Origin: an uncultured Polaribacter sp.
GTDB lineage: Bacteria; Bacteroidota; Bacteroidia; Flavobacteriales; Flavobacteriaceae
NCBI RefSeq assembly: GCF_947503875.1
Contig: NZ_CANNFH010000001.1
Coordinates: forward strand, 186,001 to 250,000
Length of the DNA: 64,000 nt
Direction of reading: 5' to 3'
Made by a program: the position numbers and the translations under genes. How positions within the stretch are numbered: the stretch's first letter is position 1; each line of letters begins with the position of its first letter. The notes under the pieces are model-generated. The model was not told the origin of the DNA and did no database searches. It saw nothing but the letters and a program-made list of their open reading frames with translations. Below, one piece after another: positions 63,374 through 64,000 of this stretch.

Positions 63374-63852
63374 TGGAAAGAGTTTCTTTAGATCCTATTT
63401 TACCTAGAAATCCTACTGTTTTTATTATAGGAACCAAGCCAGGTAATATGGAGTTAAGGAAAGAAGAATATTATGCAAATAATGGAAATGCATTTTGGAA
63501 AATTATTTACGAGTTAACAGAAGAAGTTTATAGTAAAAATTATGCAGAAAGAATAGATGTTTTAAAACGAAATCATATTGCAATTTGGGACATTTGTCAG
63601 TTTGGAGAACGCGTTAGACCTGGAGCTCAGAATGTAAAGAATGAAGTTCCAAACCCGATAAACGAAATTGTTGAAATGTATCCATCAGTAAAACAGGTAA
63701 TTTTTAACGGACAAAAAGCTCATGATTTATATGAGAAACATTTTACTAAAATTGAAGGAATTATTTATGAAACTGTTTTGTCTACAAGTCCAGCAAATAC
63801 AAGATTTTCGTTTAGAGAAAAATTAAATAATTGGAAAAAAGCCATACTATGA
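63373..63852 (+). CDS. Uracil-DNA-glycosylase-superfamily protein (deoxyinosine/hypoxanthine glycosylase type)
   Basis: A 159-residue DNA repair protein of the UDG superfamily. The N-terminal catalytic block FIIGTKPGNMELRKEEYYAN resembles the hypoxanthine-DNA glycosylase group, and NAFWKII and the C-terminal LSTSPAN block (in place of HPSP) are visible. It should remove deaminated bases. It overlaps trpC by 1 base and trpF by 4, so it is firmly embedded in the trp operon. Confidence 0.82.
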   Translation: MERVSLDPILPRNPTVFIIGTKPGNMELRKEEYYANNGNAFWKIIYELTEEVYSKNYAERIDVLKRNHIAIWDICQFGERVRPGAQNVKNEVPNPINEIVEMYPSVKQVIFNGQKAHDLYEKHFTKIEGIIYETVLSTSPANTRFSFREKLNNWKKAIL

Positions 63853-64000
63853 AGTTGAAAGTTTGCGGAATGAAATACACAGAAAATATGCAGCAAGTTG
63901 CAGATTTGCAACCCGATTATTTGGGTTTTATTTTCTATGAAAAATCAAAACGTAATTTTGAAGGAATTATTCCAGAATTGCCAAATGCTATTAAGAAAAC
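63849..64000 (+). CDS. trpF: Phosphoribosylanthranilate isomerase, N-terminal part (cut by window end)
   Basis: Starts at ATG 63849 in ATGA overlap with the glycosylase stop and reads MKLKVCGMKYTENMQQVADL, followed by PDYLGFIFYEKSKRNF. The conserved KVCGM start with the catalytic Cys and the GFIF strand are diagnostic of TrpF. The gene runs past the end of the window; trpB and trpA probably follow. Confidence 0.92.
   Translation, partial: MKLKVCGMKYTENMQQVADLQPDYLGFIFYEKSKRNFEGIIPELPNAIKK

Overview
This window looks like a chromosomal segment of a marine, Polaribacter-like member of the Flavobacteriaceae (Bacteroidota). The signs are very AT-rich DNA, almost no Shine-Dalgarno sequences, Bacteroidota-type promoters (TTG, 19-20 nt, TAnnTTTG), the gliding/type IX secretion genes gldKLMN, a C-terminal type IX sorting domain on a secreted cellulase, a SecDF fusion, and many lipoproteins whose signal ends in SC. 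The assignment rests on gene content and family knowledge, not on a database search. I saw no rRNA, tRNA, complete insertion sequence, CRISPR array or prophage.

Layout. 1-7309: 3' end of topA, a degenerate arginase-family gene, then gldK-gldL-gldM-gldN. 7333-7442: a terminator and an 11-copy 7-bp tandem repeat. 7442-10337: four lipoprotein genes on the minus strand. 10379-20432: mixed housekeeping genes (ilvE, mnmD, a GT2 glycosyltransferase with a flippase-like membrane protein, ruvC, hemW, a cyclase, corA, yjbR, an AraC-type regulator). 20687-30432: one long plus-strand operon that reads as trans-4-hydroxyproline catabolism plus two secreted lipoprotein peptidases, likely for collagen-like peptides. 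30440-36294: a beta-propeller/amidohydrolase, an M23 peptidase and adenine deaminase. 36435-49129: obgE, an hpt-adk fusion, secDF, recQ, mdh, a DUF6588 protein and gyrB, all on the minus strand. 49689-52172: a GH9 endoglucanase that is a type IX secretion substrate.

The most interesting region is 52293-57659. A consensus promoter leads into a 16-codon leader peptide with 9 Asn codons (MNFINNNNRNFNNPNF). Mutually exclusive hairpins and an intrinsic terminator follow, then a divergent gatC-like gene, gatA, and a gene fusing GatB to aspartyl-tRNA synthetase. The synthetase part carries the His typical of non-discriminating AspRS. Together this looks like a covalently tethered transamidosome that makes Asn-tRNA(Asn) and is controlled by Asn-codon transcription attenuation.

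A 162-bp MITE-like element and a decayed toxin-antitoxin pair follow. From 58488 to the end runs a trp operon (trpE-G-D-C-F), also led by an attenuator whose leader peptide has three consecutive Trp codons. Each large gap in the trp operon holds a different flavobacterial-type intergenic repeat and/or a tiny membrane-protein gene, and a DNA glycosylase gene sits between trpC and trpF.
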